DNA of 64,000 bases from Symbiodinium natans (Eukaryota > Sar > Dinophyceae > Suessiales > Symbiodiniaceae): assembly GCA_905221605.1 (NCBI GenBank), contig CAJNDS010001569.1, forward strand, positions 493,501 to 557,500, given 5' to 3'. Under the pieces are notes generated by a model that worked only from the letters and a program-made list of their open reading frames with translations, made no database searches and was not told the origin of the DNA. Shown piece by piece: positions 53,485 through 63,847 of the stretch (its first letter is position 1; each line of letters opens with the position of its first letter). The position numbers and the translations under genes were made by a program.

Positions 53485-53867
53485 CTAGTGGTTAAGGTCC
53501 CCAATGTTTAGGGTTTTTGGGTTTTGGGGTTTGAGGAGCTCACGGGGTCCCCTGAACCCTTAACCCCAACCCCAGTCTCCCTAGCTTTACTAGCCTCAGA
53601 CCCCAAACCCTTACAAGTCTTATATAACCCTGAACCTTCAACCCCACACCCTATTGAAACGGGCATGTGCCTCCCATTCCAATATGGAGGCATGCGTTTA
53701 GGGTTCCCCGAAAGAGAACCAGCCCAAAACACCAAACCCGAAACCCTAAACCCCGAAACCGAAACACCGAAAAATCCTGAACCCCAAGCCCCGAACCCTA
53801 AACCCTAAACCCTAAACCCTAAACCCTAAACCCTAAACCCTGCAAATGCTCGTGCGTTGAGCCCAAG

Positions 53868-53900
53868 GAGGCCCAGTGGCTTTGGGAGCGCATGGTGCAG
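53868..53900 (+). CDS. Unidentified coding exon
   Basis: After GAGCCCAAG the phase-0 frame gives EAQWLWERMVQ with a GC donor (GCCCGC), or continues ARELGGNSGR to about 53929. It fits phase 0 on both sides. Confidence 0.45.
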
Positions 53901-54959
53901 GCCCGCGAACTTGGGGGCAACTCTGGGCGCTTTTTTTGGGCCACTTCCACCCTAGGGTTTGGGGTTTAGGGTTTAGGGTTTAGGGTTCAGGGTTCAGGGT
54001 TTAGGGTTGAGGGTTGAGGGTTTGAGCCACTTCTACCTTAGGGTTTAGGGTTGAGTGCAGGCCTCTGAGATATTATAAGCCCGAAACCCCAAAACCCGAT
54101 ATCTAGAATCTAGACCCTATTTAGGAACATTTTTTCCGATGGTTTAAAGGGCCAACCAGGGGGAGTTGTTTGGGCGTTTTGGGGTTTAGGAATTTTGGGC
54201 TTTCGGGTTTTGGGGCTTCGAGTTCGGTTTCTCAGATTAGGTGTGCTGGTTCTGGAATTAGGGGTTTGGGATTTAGGATTTGCTGGTTCTGGAATTTGGG
54301 GTGTGGGATTTAGGATTTTAGTCTTCTGGGTTTCGGAATTCGAGCTTTCGGGTTCAAGGCTACAGGGCAACAAGTTAACCCCGAAACAGCTTGAACGACA
54401 AAGCCTTCAAACCTTAAAGTGCCAGAACTCTAACAACCCTGAAACCCTGAGCCCGAAACCAAAAGCCTTGGCACCCTTATGCCCTCAGCTCCTCGAAGCC
54501 CTAAAAGCCTTAGAAGGGCTCACCAGAACCCAGGAAGCCTGAAACGTGCAAAAACAAAGGCTGGTAGCTTTGTTACCCTAAGCCCTAAACCTGAAAACCA
54601 CAAAGAACCTTAAGACACATTACATCACCCTGAAACACCCTGAATGCGTCAAAATACCCTAAAACACGCTAAAACGCCACACCCTAAACCTTAAACCCTC
54701 AAGCCCAAAAACCTCGTAACCCTAAGAAGTACTAAGAAGCCATTGACGAAACCACATGCTGTAAGAACCCTGACATACCCTAAATAACAAACCATAACAA
54801 AACAGTCAAGCAAAGTAGAGTAAAACCCCAAACACACCAAAAACAACTCCAAAGCAGAAACAGAAAACATTAGCAAACCCTGAAGCCCTAAAGCCCCCGA
54901 ACCCCAAAAGACTAAACCCTTGTTAAACCCTAAGACGTAAACCCTAAAAACCCCAAAAA

Positions 54960-55270
54960 CCCTTAAAACCCTAAAAACCCTAAAACACTAAAAGCCCTAA
55001 AAACCCCAAAAACCCCAAAAACCCCAAAAACCCTAAAAACCCTAAAAACCCTAAAAACCCCCAAAACCCTAAAAACCCTTAAAACCTTAAAAACCCTAAA
55101 AACCCTAAAAACACCAAACACCCCAAAAACCACCAAAAAAAACCCAAAAACCCCAAGAACCCCAAAAACCCCAAAAACCCCAAACACCCTAAAAACCCCA
55201 AAAACCCCAAAAACCCTAAAAACCCTAAAAACCCTAAAAAGCCCTAAAAACCCTAAAAACCCTAAAAAGC
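54960..55270. repeat. CCCTAAAAA/CCCCAAAAA array (9-base variant)
   Basis: Over 30 units of a 9-base variant precede the 55278 exon. A minus-strand open frame over it reads V-F-R/G repeats and is not a gene. Confidence 0.9.
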
Positions 55271-55277
55271 CATGAAG

Positions 55278-55329
55278 CTGGAGGTTGGCATGCCGACCTC
55301 CGTGTGCCTCAGCAACCCAGAGCCGACAG
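55278..55329 (+). CDS. Unidentified coding exon before a duplicated splice boundary
   Basis: After CATGAAG the frame gives LEVGMPTSVCLSNPEPT and ends at ACAG before the GC donor (GCCCCC). The sequence downstream of that donor is repeated at the start of the next exon, 55521. Confidence 0.5.
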
Positions 55330-55520
55330 GCCCCCATGGGATCTCCCTACCCGGGTTTAGGGTTTGGGGTTTAGGGTTTGGGGTTTGGGGTTTAGGGTTT
55401 AGGGTTTGGGGTTTAGGGTTTAGGGTTTAGGGGTCGGAATAATTTCCTACCAGTATTCCCTTGTGGTTCCCTTCAGAATTATACCACAATAACCTCCCAA
55501 GCTCTATTCTAATTATTCAG
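55330..55520 (+). other. Recently gained intron with duplicated boundary
   Basis: The intron starts with a copy of the next exon's first 25 bases (GCCCCCATGGGATC...CCCGG, one mismatch), which supplies a GC donor. TTTAGGG/TTTGGGG units follow directly, then an AT-rich stretch ends in AATTATTCAG. With the preceding CAG the duplication is 28 bases. Confidence 0.7.
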
Positions 55521-55548
55521 GCCCCCATGGGATCCCCCTACCCGGTCA
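55521..55548 (+). CDS. Unidentified short exon, second copy of the duplication
   Basis: It restores the frame as GPHGIPLPG and leaves two bases at a GC donor (GCTGAA) that fit the 55806 exon. Confidence 0.45.
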
Positions 55549-55805
55549 GCTGAAGAGGGTTTTAGGGTTTAGGGGTTTGGGGGTTTTAGGGGTTTAGGGT
55601 TTAGGGGTGAAGGTTTTGGGTCTAGGGGTTTGAGGGTTCTGGTTTTGGAGTTTGAGCGGTTTAGGGTGTTAGGGTTGTGGGGTTTAGGGGTTTAAGGGGT
55701 TTTCGGGGTTTAGGGTTTTTGGATTTAGGGTTTCGGGGTTTAGGGTGTAGCCCCTTAGTTTTGCTTAAGTGTTACGGCTGATGGGGCTTCGGGGCCTAGT
55801 TGGAG

Positions 55806-55875
55806 GTTCATGGGCGGTGGGTACAGCTGGGACAACTCTGGCTGTCAATGGTATAACATGAAGCACTACTTTTAG
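55806..55875 (+). CDS. Unidentified exon, possibly the last of its gene
   Basis: After GTTGGAG the carried frame gives FMGGGYSWDNSGCQWYNMKH then YF and an in-frame TAG at 55873-55875. The aromatic-rich end and the stop suggest a C-terminus; no family recognised. A second frame (SWAVGTAGTTLAVNG) is open to 55859. Confidence 0.45.
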
Positions 55876-56066
55876 GTACCCGACCCCGCAGCCCCACCTC
55901 CACCTCCCGCCCTTCCCCAGCGTTACGTTCAATTTGACAATTAGGACCTGGGAGAGGGGGGAGGCCTTATTATACTACACTATCATAATTCTTTCTTTCA
56001 TTTCTTACATATCATTGTAAGAGATTATCATTTTATATAGTTGTATTTGCTTCTTACAAGATAGTA

Positions 56067-56668
56067 GTGTCATCCGCAAGGTTTCGGTTGTTGTTGGGCT
56101 TCCAGGTCTCTCTCGGGATTTGTCGCTGTAGGGATTTTAAGGTTCTGATGTCTTTGTGGCGTTGGTTTTCTCTCGGCGACAGGACTATGGGGTTTAGGGG
56201 TTGGTTGGGAGGGGCCTTGGGGTTAGGATGCTCAGGGCCCCTTATACTAATAGGGATTACAATCGGGGGTACTGTTAAGGACTGTTAGTATAAGGGGCAA
56301 CATCCCAGTTGAGGGCTTCAGGCTTCTCAAGAGATTCAAAGTTCAGATTTCAGTGTTGGATGTTTAGGAGAGGGCGCCAGGTGTTCAGGATGCTCAGGTT
56401 TCTTAGGTATCAGAACGCTGGGTTCCCGATTGTGCCTGCCGGCAGAGTTCGGAAGTACAGTCCCTTTTGTATGCGCCACGTACGTAGAATTACCCCGGAA
56501 GGGAGGGAGCCTAGCTTGCCTTCACCTGATGCTCGAGCTGGTGGCCTTGAGCTGCTTCTGAAAAGGCCAATCGCCTTAGCATCATCGCTCTGGCTGGAAG
56601 TGCTGACATGCCCCGATGCAGCCGAGGTGTGTCCATGCGTCGTGCCTTGGTACACGATCCCAGCCTAG
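56067..56668. other. Low-repeat stretch, no gene assigned
   Basis: Between 55876 and 56700 there are few TTTAGGG units and one family A element. A + strand frame open at 56309-56668 (QNAGFPIVPAGRVRKY, LELLLKRPIALASSLWLEVL) has an opposed open frame at 56410-56655; neither resembles a known family. Confidence 0.3.
56236..56308. repeat. MITE family A copy, left end eroded
   Basis: CCCTTATACTAATAGGGATT at the left and ACTGTTAGTATAAGGGGC at the right, with AACATCCC after it. Confidence 0.7.
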
Positions 56669-57458
56669 AGGCCCCCATTTTGCAGCCGAAGGGTTCTTAA
56701 GATCCAGGAATTGCAAGGAAGGCCCCAAACCCCACAAAACCCTCTAAACCCCCCAAAGGCCCCAATGCCGGCTGAATCCCCTAAGAGTCCGCCTGTTGGT
56801 CAGGAAGCAAGTTCAAGTTCGGGCTGCCCAAAAAGAGTCCGGGTCCCTGGTGCTGTGTTCTGGTTGGGGGGGGGGGGCCTAAACCCTAAACCCTAAACCC
56901 TAAACCCTAAACCCTAAACCCTAAACCCTAGGGGAGGATGGGATGGGATGCTCTAGTGGGAGGAGGGGGGGTGGGGGAGGGGATGGGATGTTCTAGTGGG
57001 GGGGGGGGGGGGGATGAGAGGAGGTTGAGACCAGGATTTCGGGCTCAGGGCGTTTAGGATTTTAGGATTTTAGCAGTCTATGCTTGGTTCTCGTGTAACT
57101 TAGGGTCTGTTTTGCAGGGGACTTGGGAAAGGTCTGAGTGGCATCGGAGCTTAGACGTTCCCACCACATACTCTCGATATCACGGCATCACCAGTTACCC
57201 TAGATACCCATTCTTAAGGAACCCTACTTTTCTTGAACACAAGCTCTGAACCTTCATTGAACGGGCACCTCAACCCTGAACCCCTAAAGCCCCGACAAGA
57301 AAGCCCCTAAACCCCCATTGGGGTTGTAGGGCTTACGGTGAACCTTGGTTTAGGGTTTAGGGTAAGTAGGAGCCCCAACTACCCTTAGTAGGGGTGAACA
57401 TCCCAACGTGCACCCTAACCCGTAAACCCTAAACCCTAAACCCTAAACGACCACTGAG

Positions 57459-57529
57459 GCGGCCACGACAAGCTCGGGGCGGGCATGGATGCCATCCGCG
57501 AGGGCTCGGAGCTAAGCCGTTGGCTTCCT
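57459..57529 (+). CDS. Unidentified coding island
   Basis: After CCACTGAG the frame gives GHDKLGAGMDAIREGSELSR then WLP and meets GGGTTTAGGG. CCCTAAA lies upstream and TTTAGGG downstream. No family recognised. Confidence 0.5.
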
Positions 57530-58414
57530 TTGGGTTTAGGGTTAGGGTTAGGATTTTAGGTTCAGGATTTATAGGGTTTAGGGTTTAGGGTTAGGGTACG
57601 ACCCCCACCCCCGACTGCCCTTAGTAGATGTAGGGCCCTCAATGGCAGGTGCTTTGGGAGTAACGGAGGGTAGTTGAGGGGGTTCTGGTCGACAGGATGC
57701 GGGGTGCAGGGTTTAAGGTAACGATCGTGAACCTCAAAGGTTTTTCCCTAGAACTCTTAGCCAGCAAGTTTCGTTGGCTTTAGAAGGTCGGTTTAGGGTT
57801 TAGGGTTTGGGGTTTAGGGTTTAGGGTTTAGGGCTAGCGTGGCCAGAGGCCTGTTAACTTCGAGGAGTGAGTAGAAGGGGGGAGGGGGGTGGTGAACCGC
57901 TCCCAACACAAACATCTCAAGTCAAAGGGTTCGGGGAAGACAGGTACTGCTACAAGCACAGCAGATAGGGTGATATCTATTTTTTGCTTGCCACCCTGCT
58001 GGCATCCCCAGTGATGGCAGTTCCCCACCAAGTAACAAACAGCCGAGGCGAAGAGCTGAGGGAGAAATCCTCTCCAGCTCTTGGGGTTTTAGGACCTGTC
58101 GACTTTCGACCTTACACGCGTACAGTAGGGTTTAGAGCTTCCTGTTGTTGAAGGCGTTTAGGGGGCTTAAGGCTCTGAGGCCTGAGGGCCTTCAGCGCGT
58201 TTCGCGTGGTTCCAGGGCTTCAGGGCATCAAGAGCATCAAGGGCTTTGAGGGCTTGGAGGGCTTCAGGGTAGCTGCAGCGCAAGGTTCGAGGCTAAAACT
58301 ACAACCCTAAACTCCTAGCCTGACAACCCTGAACCCCTAAACCCTATACCCTAGCGGGCTTGAGGGTCTCAGCCTCAAGGCTTCAGCCTGTTGTGTTTCC
58401 TCCCATGTTCTGAG

Positions 58415-58463
58415 GCGAGCTGGCCTGAGGATCGCGCGGTCTCCGCGTCCGAGGATCCCAAGC
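58415..58463 (+). CDS. Unidentified coding island
   Basis: After GTTCTGAG the phase-0 frame gives ASWPEDRAVSASEDPK; a second, Arg-rich frame is also open. TTTAGGG follows within 30 bases. Confidence 0.4.
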
Positions 58464-58539
58464 CATCAGAGAGTTTTGGGGTTAGGGTTTAGGTTTAGGT
58501 TAGGGTTTAGGGTTTAGGGTTTAGGGTTTAGCCCTGAAG

Positions 58540-58632
58540 CCCTGCTGCGCATTGCGAAGCACTGCGCCCCCACATCCGTGTCAAGAGAGACAGCTCAGGG
58601 GCGCCAGGGCCATCCTCCCAAGGCTGCCAATC
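58540..58632 (+). CDS. Unidentified coding island
   Basis: After GCCCTGAAG one frame gives LLRIAKHCAPTSVSRETAQG and another PAAHCEALRPHIRVKRDSSG. Both stay open to about 58630, so the frame is not settled. Confidence 0.35.
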
Positions 58633-58764
58633 ATGTGCACCTGTTTCAGGGCTTAGGGTCATAGTGTTTACGTAGTGAAAGTGTTGTGTAGTTGGGAACT
58701 ATAGGGCGGAGGGTCAGGCATTTAGGGTTCAGTGAGTTTAGTGCTTAGTGCACAAAACCGCCTT

Positions 58765-58852
58765 CCTACGAACAGCTCCTTAATAGGGATTAGAATAGGG
58801 GGTACAAGAATCCCCATTAAGGACTGTTAGTAGAAGGGGGGAACATCCCAAA
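58765..58852. repeat. MITE family A copy, left end eroded
   Basis: CAGCTCCTTAATAGGGATT and AATCCCCATTAAGGACTGTT form the inner arms; the right end is GGGGGGAACATCCCAA. Confidence 0.75.
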
Positions 58853-58903
58853 TCCCAGAGCCCCTGCACCCTAATCTTTGAACCTCGGCGCTCCCTGCTG
58901 AAG

Positions 58904-58972
58904 CTGCTCCCGGACTTGGCGGCCAAGCTGCAAAGTTCCGAGTCGCAAAGATCGCTATGTGCCCAAGAAAAA
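58904..58972 (+). CDS. Unidentified coding island
   Basis: After CCCTGCTGAAG the phase-0 frame gives LLPDLAAKLQSSESQRSLCA then QEK before GTTCTG; the same frame stays open to the polyC tract at 59035. It is helical, leucine-rich at the start. Confidence 0.4.
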
Positions 58973-59646
58973 GTTCTGATGCTCGCAAGACTGCTACACG
59001 AAAACTGCTACACGAAACGGCAGTACCCAAGAACCCCCCCCCCCCCCCCCCCCCCCAAAGCAATGAGGGGACCCGTGTCCAGAGGGCCCCAATCGTCTAC
59101 AAACAAAGCCCCCTACCCTCCCCCTTCCACCCCTCAAAAAGGAAGGCCGCTGAAGAGGCTCCCTCAAACCTGGAAAGGCTCCTCAAATAGGTTCATGCAG
59201 TGCATCTACAGCTGTAGCCAGAAAATACTTCTGCGCAGGAGTCTATCGACAAGCCATCTTCATTGTCTCTGGTGTCGTTTCAGGAAGCCAGCTCTCTGCT
59301 ACAGCTCTTCAGGACCCTTCCTGCTGTATTCCCAGGCTTCCCCTGAACCTTAAACCTTCAACCCATGCCCCTAAACCTTCAAACCGTGCCCCTAAGCTTG
59401 TCCGCAATTCCTGTAGGCTTGAGCTCCGGACGCGGCTCTTGCAGCCACGGAAAAGAAGAATGTCTGGCCTGCCCCCACAACGGGCTGGTAGCCATCTATC
59501 TGTCCTTCGGTCTACATCTTACACATGTACATGTACCCCTAATCCCTAAACCCCAAACCCTAAAGCCTAAACCCTAAACCCCAAACCCAAAAGCCTAAGC
59601 CCTACAAAAGAGATTGGGGCCAAGATCTGGTCCCAAGTGTTCCGCC

Positions 59647-61562
59647 ATGCCCGAAATTAGCCTGGAGGTGAGCCTGGGCGTACCGGGCGAATTTCCAGAG
59701 GCTGCCCAAGATCCCCAAAATCTCTCCGAGGTCTGTGAAACAGTTTCGGACCACACAGCTTCTACAGAAGAATCTGCGGACCGACTCATCGAGGGCTGCG
59801 TCATGCTGATGTCGGAGATGCAGCCCACACACCCAGATATTCTCCGCGGGATCAGAGTGTCGCGAGTGCTGCACAGCTCCGTCTGTGCGTGGATGCGTGG
59901 AAATCTCGAACAGATCCAGGAACTCAGCCAGGTGACTACCCAGCTGGACGAGTTTTGGTCCCACAGTTGGCAAGCGAGGCTTTGGCTGAAGTATCTATAT
60001 CCCCCCTTGGGAACTACTTTTTGTTTTTGTTCATGTACAACCCAAGAGGATATTAAAAGATACTATTTTTATTAAGGTTCTAAGGGGAGTATAGGTATGT
60101 CAGCATCCTCTACCGAAGCAACGGCACGCCGGCGTTCATACTGGGCTCACTCAGCTCCCTGGTGGCCTTTTCCTTGAAGGTAGCTGGCGCCTTAGGGATA
60201 CCTGGAATTATTTTTTAGGGTTCGGGGTTTCGGGTTTAGGGTATATAGGGTTTAGGGTTTAGAGTTTAGGGTTACTATAATTCCGAAGAAACAGCTAACA
60301 TTCTAATTTTCGCCAGGGTTCCACGTTCAGTGAAGGCGCAATTGGCTGGGTCGGTGCATGCACGCTGGCTGGGGCTGCGGGCTACTACTTGACTCTAGTG
60401 ATGTGGCGGCCGAGGACGCAGGTCTTCCTGGATGTTGCATGTGTGGAGCAGGTTGACCCGAATCTAAAAACACAGGGTCTGATGAGCATGGGCGCATTTT
60501 TGAAAGCGTCCAAGTCCCTGGTGATTTTTTGGGACACGAGCTTTGTTTCGAGATTGTGGTGTCTATTCGAGATGGCAGGCTTCATGCACGCCCAAAAACT
60601 TGGTGCAAGCAGATACCTGGAGGTGTGCCCGGTTTTCGTAGGCCCAGCGCTCCTGTGCGGCAACGCGGGTCTTTGCATGATGTTCTTCATTGTCATCATC
60701 GCTGAAATGGACTTTGCGTCCCTAAATACGGATATTGGATTGGTCCTCGGCGTCGTAGGCCTAATGCTTCTGTGTTTGACATCTCTGGCGTATGTAGTTC
60801 TGTCGCACTGCCGCAGCATCGACGTCATGCAGTCGCCAGTCCGCAATCTCAGCAAGTTTGTTGTGTCGCGTTTTTCTGGGAACAGCGTTTCGCGAGCCTG
60901 CTACTTCACTGTGCAAGTCCGTCACGTCCCTCAGGTCTCAAGTTCGCCACTTCACCATCGAGCATTCCTCTAGCCAGTGTTGTGCAGATGAACATCTTAC
61001 CAGCACGGGTGAACGCATTATCTGCGACCGTGAGATCATTCTGCGGTGCATCTCCACCTGGTTTGGGTCCCCAGAGCAGTTTGAGGAGATGGTGCGCACG
61101 AAGCTTCTGAAGCAACTTGTCCACCAGCTTGCCAACCGCACCTTTTCGTACTGGCGAATTGTGCAGGCAGCGTCCCCTGTAATGTGGATCTACCTAGACT
61201 GGATCTTTCCGCCTGACTACCTGCTTGTTGGCTTGCTCCGGATGTGCATGTATTGGCTGACGCTCGTTCCCACACTGGTGCTGGTGTCCCTCCGGCTGGC
61301 CTACAGCGTCCGCAACCTCTGCCACAGCGTATTCGCACGGATACTGATCAGCATGCTCCTTGTGGCAAATGTCGCTTTCATGGTTGCGGCATTCTTTGCC
61401 TTGGAGGTGTATGTTGCTACAGCCATTAGTCCTGCAGATTCGGAGAGGCTGACGCCAGTTGCAACCTCCATCGTTTTTGTTGCAATGGGTGTCGTTACAA
61501 CATTGTTGTGGTGCTGTTTGCCTCCTATTCAGGCGCCCACGTCGCCCCTGGAAGCAGATTAG
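59647..61562 (+). CDS. Dinoflagellate-type multi-pass membrane protein with TIR-like core (complete, four exons)
   Basis: Exons 59647-59990, 60095-60179, 60317-60831 and 60935-61562 join in frame and sum to 1572 bases (523 residues plus TAG). All introns are GT-AG. Residues about 100-112 contain DEFWSHSW. The join at 59990/60095 gives WLKYVSILY, and the following segment is hydrophobic (FILGSLSSLVAFSL). Around residues 180-235 the core QVFLDVACVEQVDPNLK, then GAFLKASKSLVIFWD and FVSRLWCLFEMA resembles the TIR-like fold of a family expanded in dinoflagellates. Several membrane segments follow, then CDREIILRCISTWFG, then more membrane segments (SIVFVAMGVVTTLLWC) near the C-terminus. The last intron join (VMQ to SQVRHFTIEH) is chosen on phase and family likeness. 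The upstream open frame reaches 59614 but the first ATG is 59647. Function is unknown; a membrane sensor or signalling role is only a guess. Confidence 0.8.
60180..60316 (+). other. Intron with short TTTAGGG cluster
   Basis: This is the only intron of the TIR-like gene that carries TTTAGGG units (near 60218-60270). It has no CCCTAAA partner, unlike the introns of the upstream genes. GTAGCT donor, CGCCAG acceptor. Confidence 0.7.
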
Positions 61563-61609
61563 GAAGATCTTGTTGTGCACCTCGACAGAAGCCAGCACAC
61601 AAAAGGCAC

Positions 61610-61745
61610 GTACGTATGTAGGTATGTATGTATGTATTTATGTATGTATATGTATGTATATATGTATATATGTATATATATACATACTTATTTTGTTCTA
61701 CATTACTTTATATAAATAAGTTGTATAAAAATGTGTATATGGTAT
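61610..61745. repeat. ATGT/TA microsatellite after the gene
   Basis: GTATGTAT and ATATGTAT runs begin about 50 bases past the stop codon of the TIR-like gene. No polyadenylation signal can be named with confidence. Confidence 0.85.
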
Positions 61746-61765
61746 TTCTGTATTAGCTCCCGCCC

Positions 61766-61830
61766 GCCCCCCCCCCCCCCCCCCCAGCCACCCCCCACCC
61801 CCTCCCCCCAGCCACCCCCCACCCCCTCCC
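61766..61830. repeat. PolyC with CCACCCCC repeats
   Basis: A run of C followed by two copies of a CAGCCACCCCCCACCCCCTC unit; minus-strand frames are low complexity. Confidence 0.85.
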
Positions 61831-61989
61831 GCCCCCGACAAACCACAACCGTTCAACCGTGACAACTAAGATCTGTCCTCCTGACTGCGACTTTCCGCTT
61901 TCCATTGTTTTTGGATGTAGACCTCTTCCATTTCCTGCCCCTTGGGCTTTCCACTTTCTATTTTTTTTTTGGTGGGGCGGGGGTGGGGG

Positions 61990-62745
61990 GGGTGCATGAC
62001 AGTGATACGGAAAGTGCAGCCTTTGGCGCAAAAGCATAGGTCGGAAACGGAAGTGGAAGCAGCAGAATCCTAAACAAAAGTGGCAAGTGGACCTCGCCTG
62101 AAAATCAAAGTGGATACGTGCAAGGAAAATTACAGACTCTGATGGACCTTACACCTAAAAAAATGAGTTGAAGTGGATACCAGAAGCCGTTCTCAAATCG
62201 ACGACCTATGCTTTCGCAGCAAAGGAGGTCCTACGCTTTCCTTCTCACTGTCATGCGCACCCCTCCCCCCGACCAAATTAGTAAGGGTTAGTCATATCAT
62301 AGGTTAGTTTGGGCCCATTTATTTCGCATAACAAACAGCTCGTAGCATGACAGGAAATAAATATTGGAGGTCACTTATAATTGGTGAAGAAGTTCAACTG
62401 TTCTAAAGGCCAAGAAAATTGGAACACAATGAGGGACAGCTTTGCGTTTGTACTCAAATTTAGCATTGCATGGCTCGTTTCCACTAACTAGCATAAGAAG
62501 ATGTATTACTATAACTGGCCTCCAGTTGTTATGTAATAACATGATGGAGAATTCTTTTCCGTAAGCTCGGCACTACCATTAAAAGGATGCCAGTGTATTT
62601 CGATTGGAGGCCATTTGTTGCGAACAAAATATAAAATTGCAAGAACCATCCCCTAAGCGCAAACATCTGCTGCTTTGTATCCGTGTACGCATTAAACCCT
62701 AAACCCTAAGCCCTAATCCAAAATGTTCAACGTCACCCCCTCGCC
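61990..62745. other. AT-richer intergenic sequence
   Basis: About 750 bases have no TTTAGGG apart from three CCCTAA-type units at 62694-62716, no open frame of interest, and near-random base order. It contains a short inexact repeat of GTGGA..C..GAAGC type. Confidence 0.5.
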
Positions 62746-62789
62746 TTTCATGGTTTGTCATGGAAGGTGGTGGCTGAGCAGACCATGTA

Positions 62790-63050
62790 CATACATATAT
62801 ATACACACATAATACAAACACACATAATACAAACATACATACACATGGATATGTATGTATGCACATATTTGTACGTATGTATGTATGTATGTATGTATGT
62901 ATGTATGTATGTATGTATGTATGTATGTCTGCATGTATGTATGTATGTATGTATGTATGTTTGTATGTATGTATGTATGTATGTATGTATATTTTTATAT
63001 GTATGTATGCATGTATGTTTTATATATAGTATGTATACATAGATACAGAT
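62790..63050. repeat. ATGT (TGTA) microsatellite
   Basis: Over 30 near-perfect ATGT units, flanked by TACATACA-type imperfect copies. The cysteine/methionine/tyrosine frames over it are by-products. Confidence 0.95.
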
Positions 63051-63364
63051 ATAGTTATACCGCATGATGAGATGCGATGCGTGCGTGTGTGTGCCAAAGC
63101 CCACATCAATTCCATTCCGGCATGCTGGACTTGGGGTTCTTCCCAGCTTTGTCAGTTTCAACCTCAGCTCTTGAACCCTAAATCATAAGGGTTCAGGGCT
63201 TGGGGTTGAGGTTTAGGGTTTAGGGTTTAGGGTTTAGGGTTTAGGGTTCAGCATCTCTGGTCCAAGCATTCACTAGTTGAGCAGCTTTCAAGGCCACAGG
63301 GGAATACCCACCCGCCCATTGGGTCCCACACCATTAGGAAAAATATCCAACCTCCTTCTTCTCT

Positions 63365-63530
63365 AGGCACGTGGTCAACAGAATGGATTTGTTAACCACA
63401 TGTGTCTGTTTCAAGCGGACAAGAAAACCAAACGTGGTCAACAGAATGGATTTGTCAACCACATGTTTCTGTTTCGAGCGGACAAGAAAACCAACGTGGT
63501 CAACAGAATGGATTTGTTAACCACATGTTT
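63365..63530. repeat. 65-base direct repeat, three copies
   Basis: Each copy contains GTGGTCAACAGAATGGATTT and CAACCACATGT, then GAGCGGACAAGAAAACCAA; the third is cut short. GTCAAC and GTTAACCAC form a small inverted repeat within each unit. Confidence 0.9.
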
Positions 63531-63655
63531 CCATTCGGGAACTTATTCTTTGGAAGCCATCTTGAGTTCTTGAGTCGTTTGAGGGGCTTCAGGGGCCTCA
63601 AAAACAGGCGCGGTCATTCGGGAACTTATTCTTTGGAAGCCATCTTGAATCGACT
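63531..63655. repeat. 35-base direct duplication
   Basis: CATTCGGGAACTTATTCTTT...GCCATCTTGA occurs at about 63533 and again at about 63617, separated by a short G/C-rich spacer. Confidence 0.85.
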
Positions 63656-63670
63656 TTTTTGCGGGGCTCC

Positions 63671-63671
63671 A

Positions 63672-63720
<49 letters not shown>

Positions 63721-63775
63721 CGGGGGTGGGGAGGTGGTTTGGGGTGTGGGGGGGGGGGGGTGGGGGGGGGGGGGT

Positions 63776-63835
<60 letters not shown>

Positions 63836-63846
63836 GGGGGGGGGGG
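63671..63846. repeat. PolyG tract of about 175 bases
   Basis: Almost pure G with a few T, C and A interruptions. The length should be treated as approximate. Confidence 0.9.
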
Positions 63847-63847
63847 A

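Noticed and set aside
54963-55337. Minus-strand frame reading V-F-R/G repeats, 124 residues
   Set aside because: Translation of the 9-base CCCTAAAAA-type repeat; the real coding strand at 55278 is the other one.
1-58500. Reading the window as a subtelomere or chromosome end because of abundant TTTAGGG
   Set aside because: Blocks occur in both orientations, are short and variable, and are interleaved with exons of genes. They are interstitial.
60385-60855. Minus-strand open frame of 156 residues
   Set aside because: It lies opposite exon 3 of the membrane protein, whose plus-strand frame matches a known family.
62748-63161. Tyr/Cys/Met-rich and His/Thr-rich open frames
   Set aside because: They are translations of the ATGT microsatellite, open on both strands.
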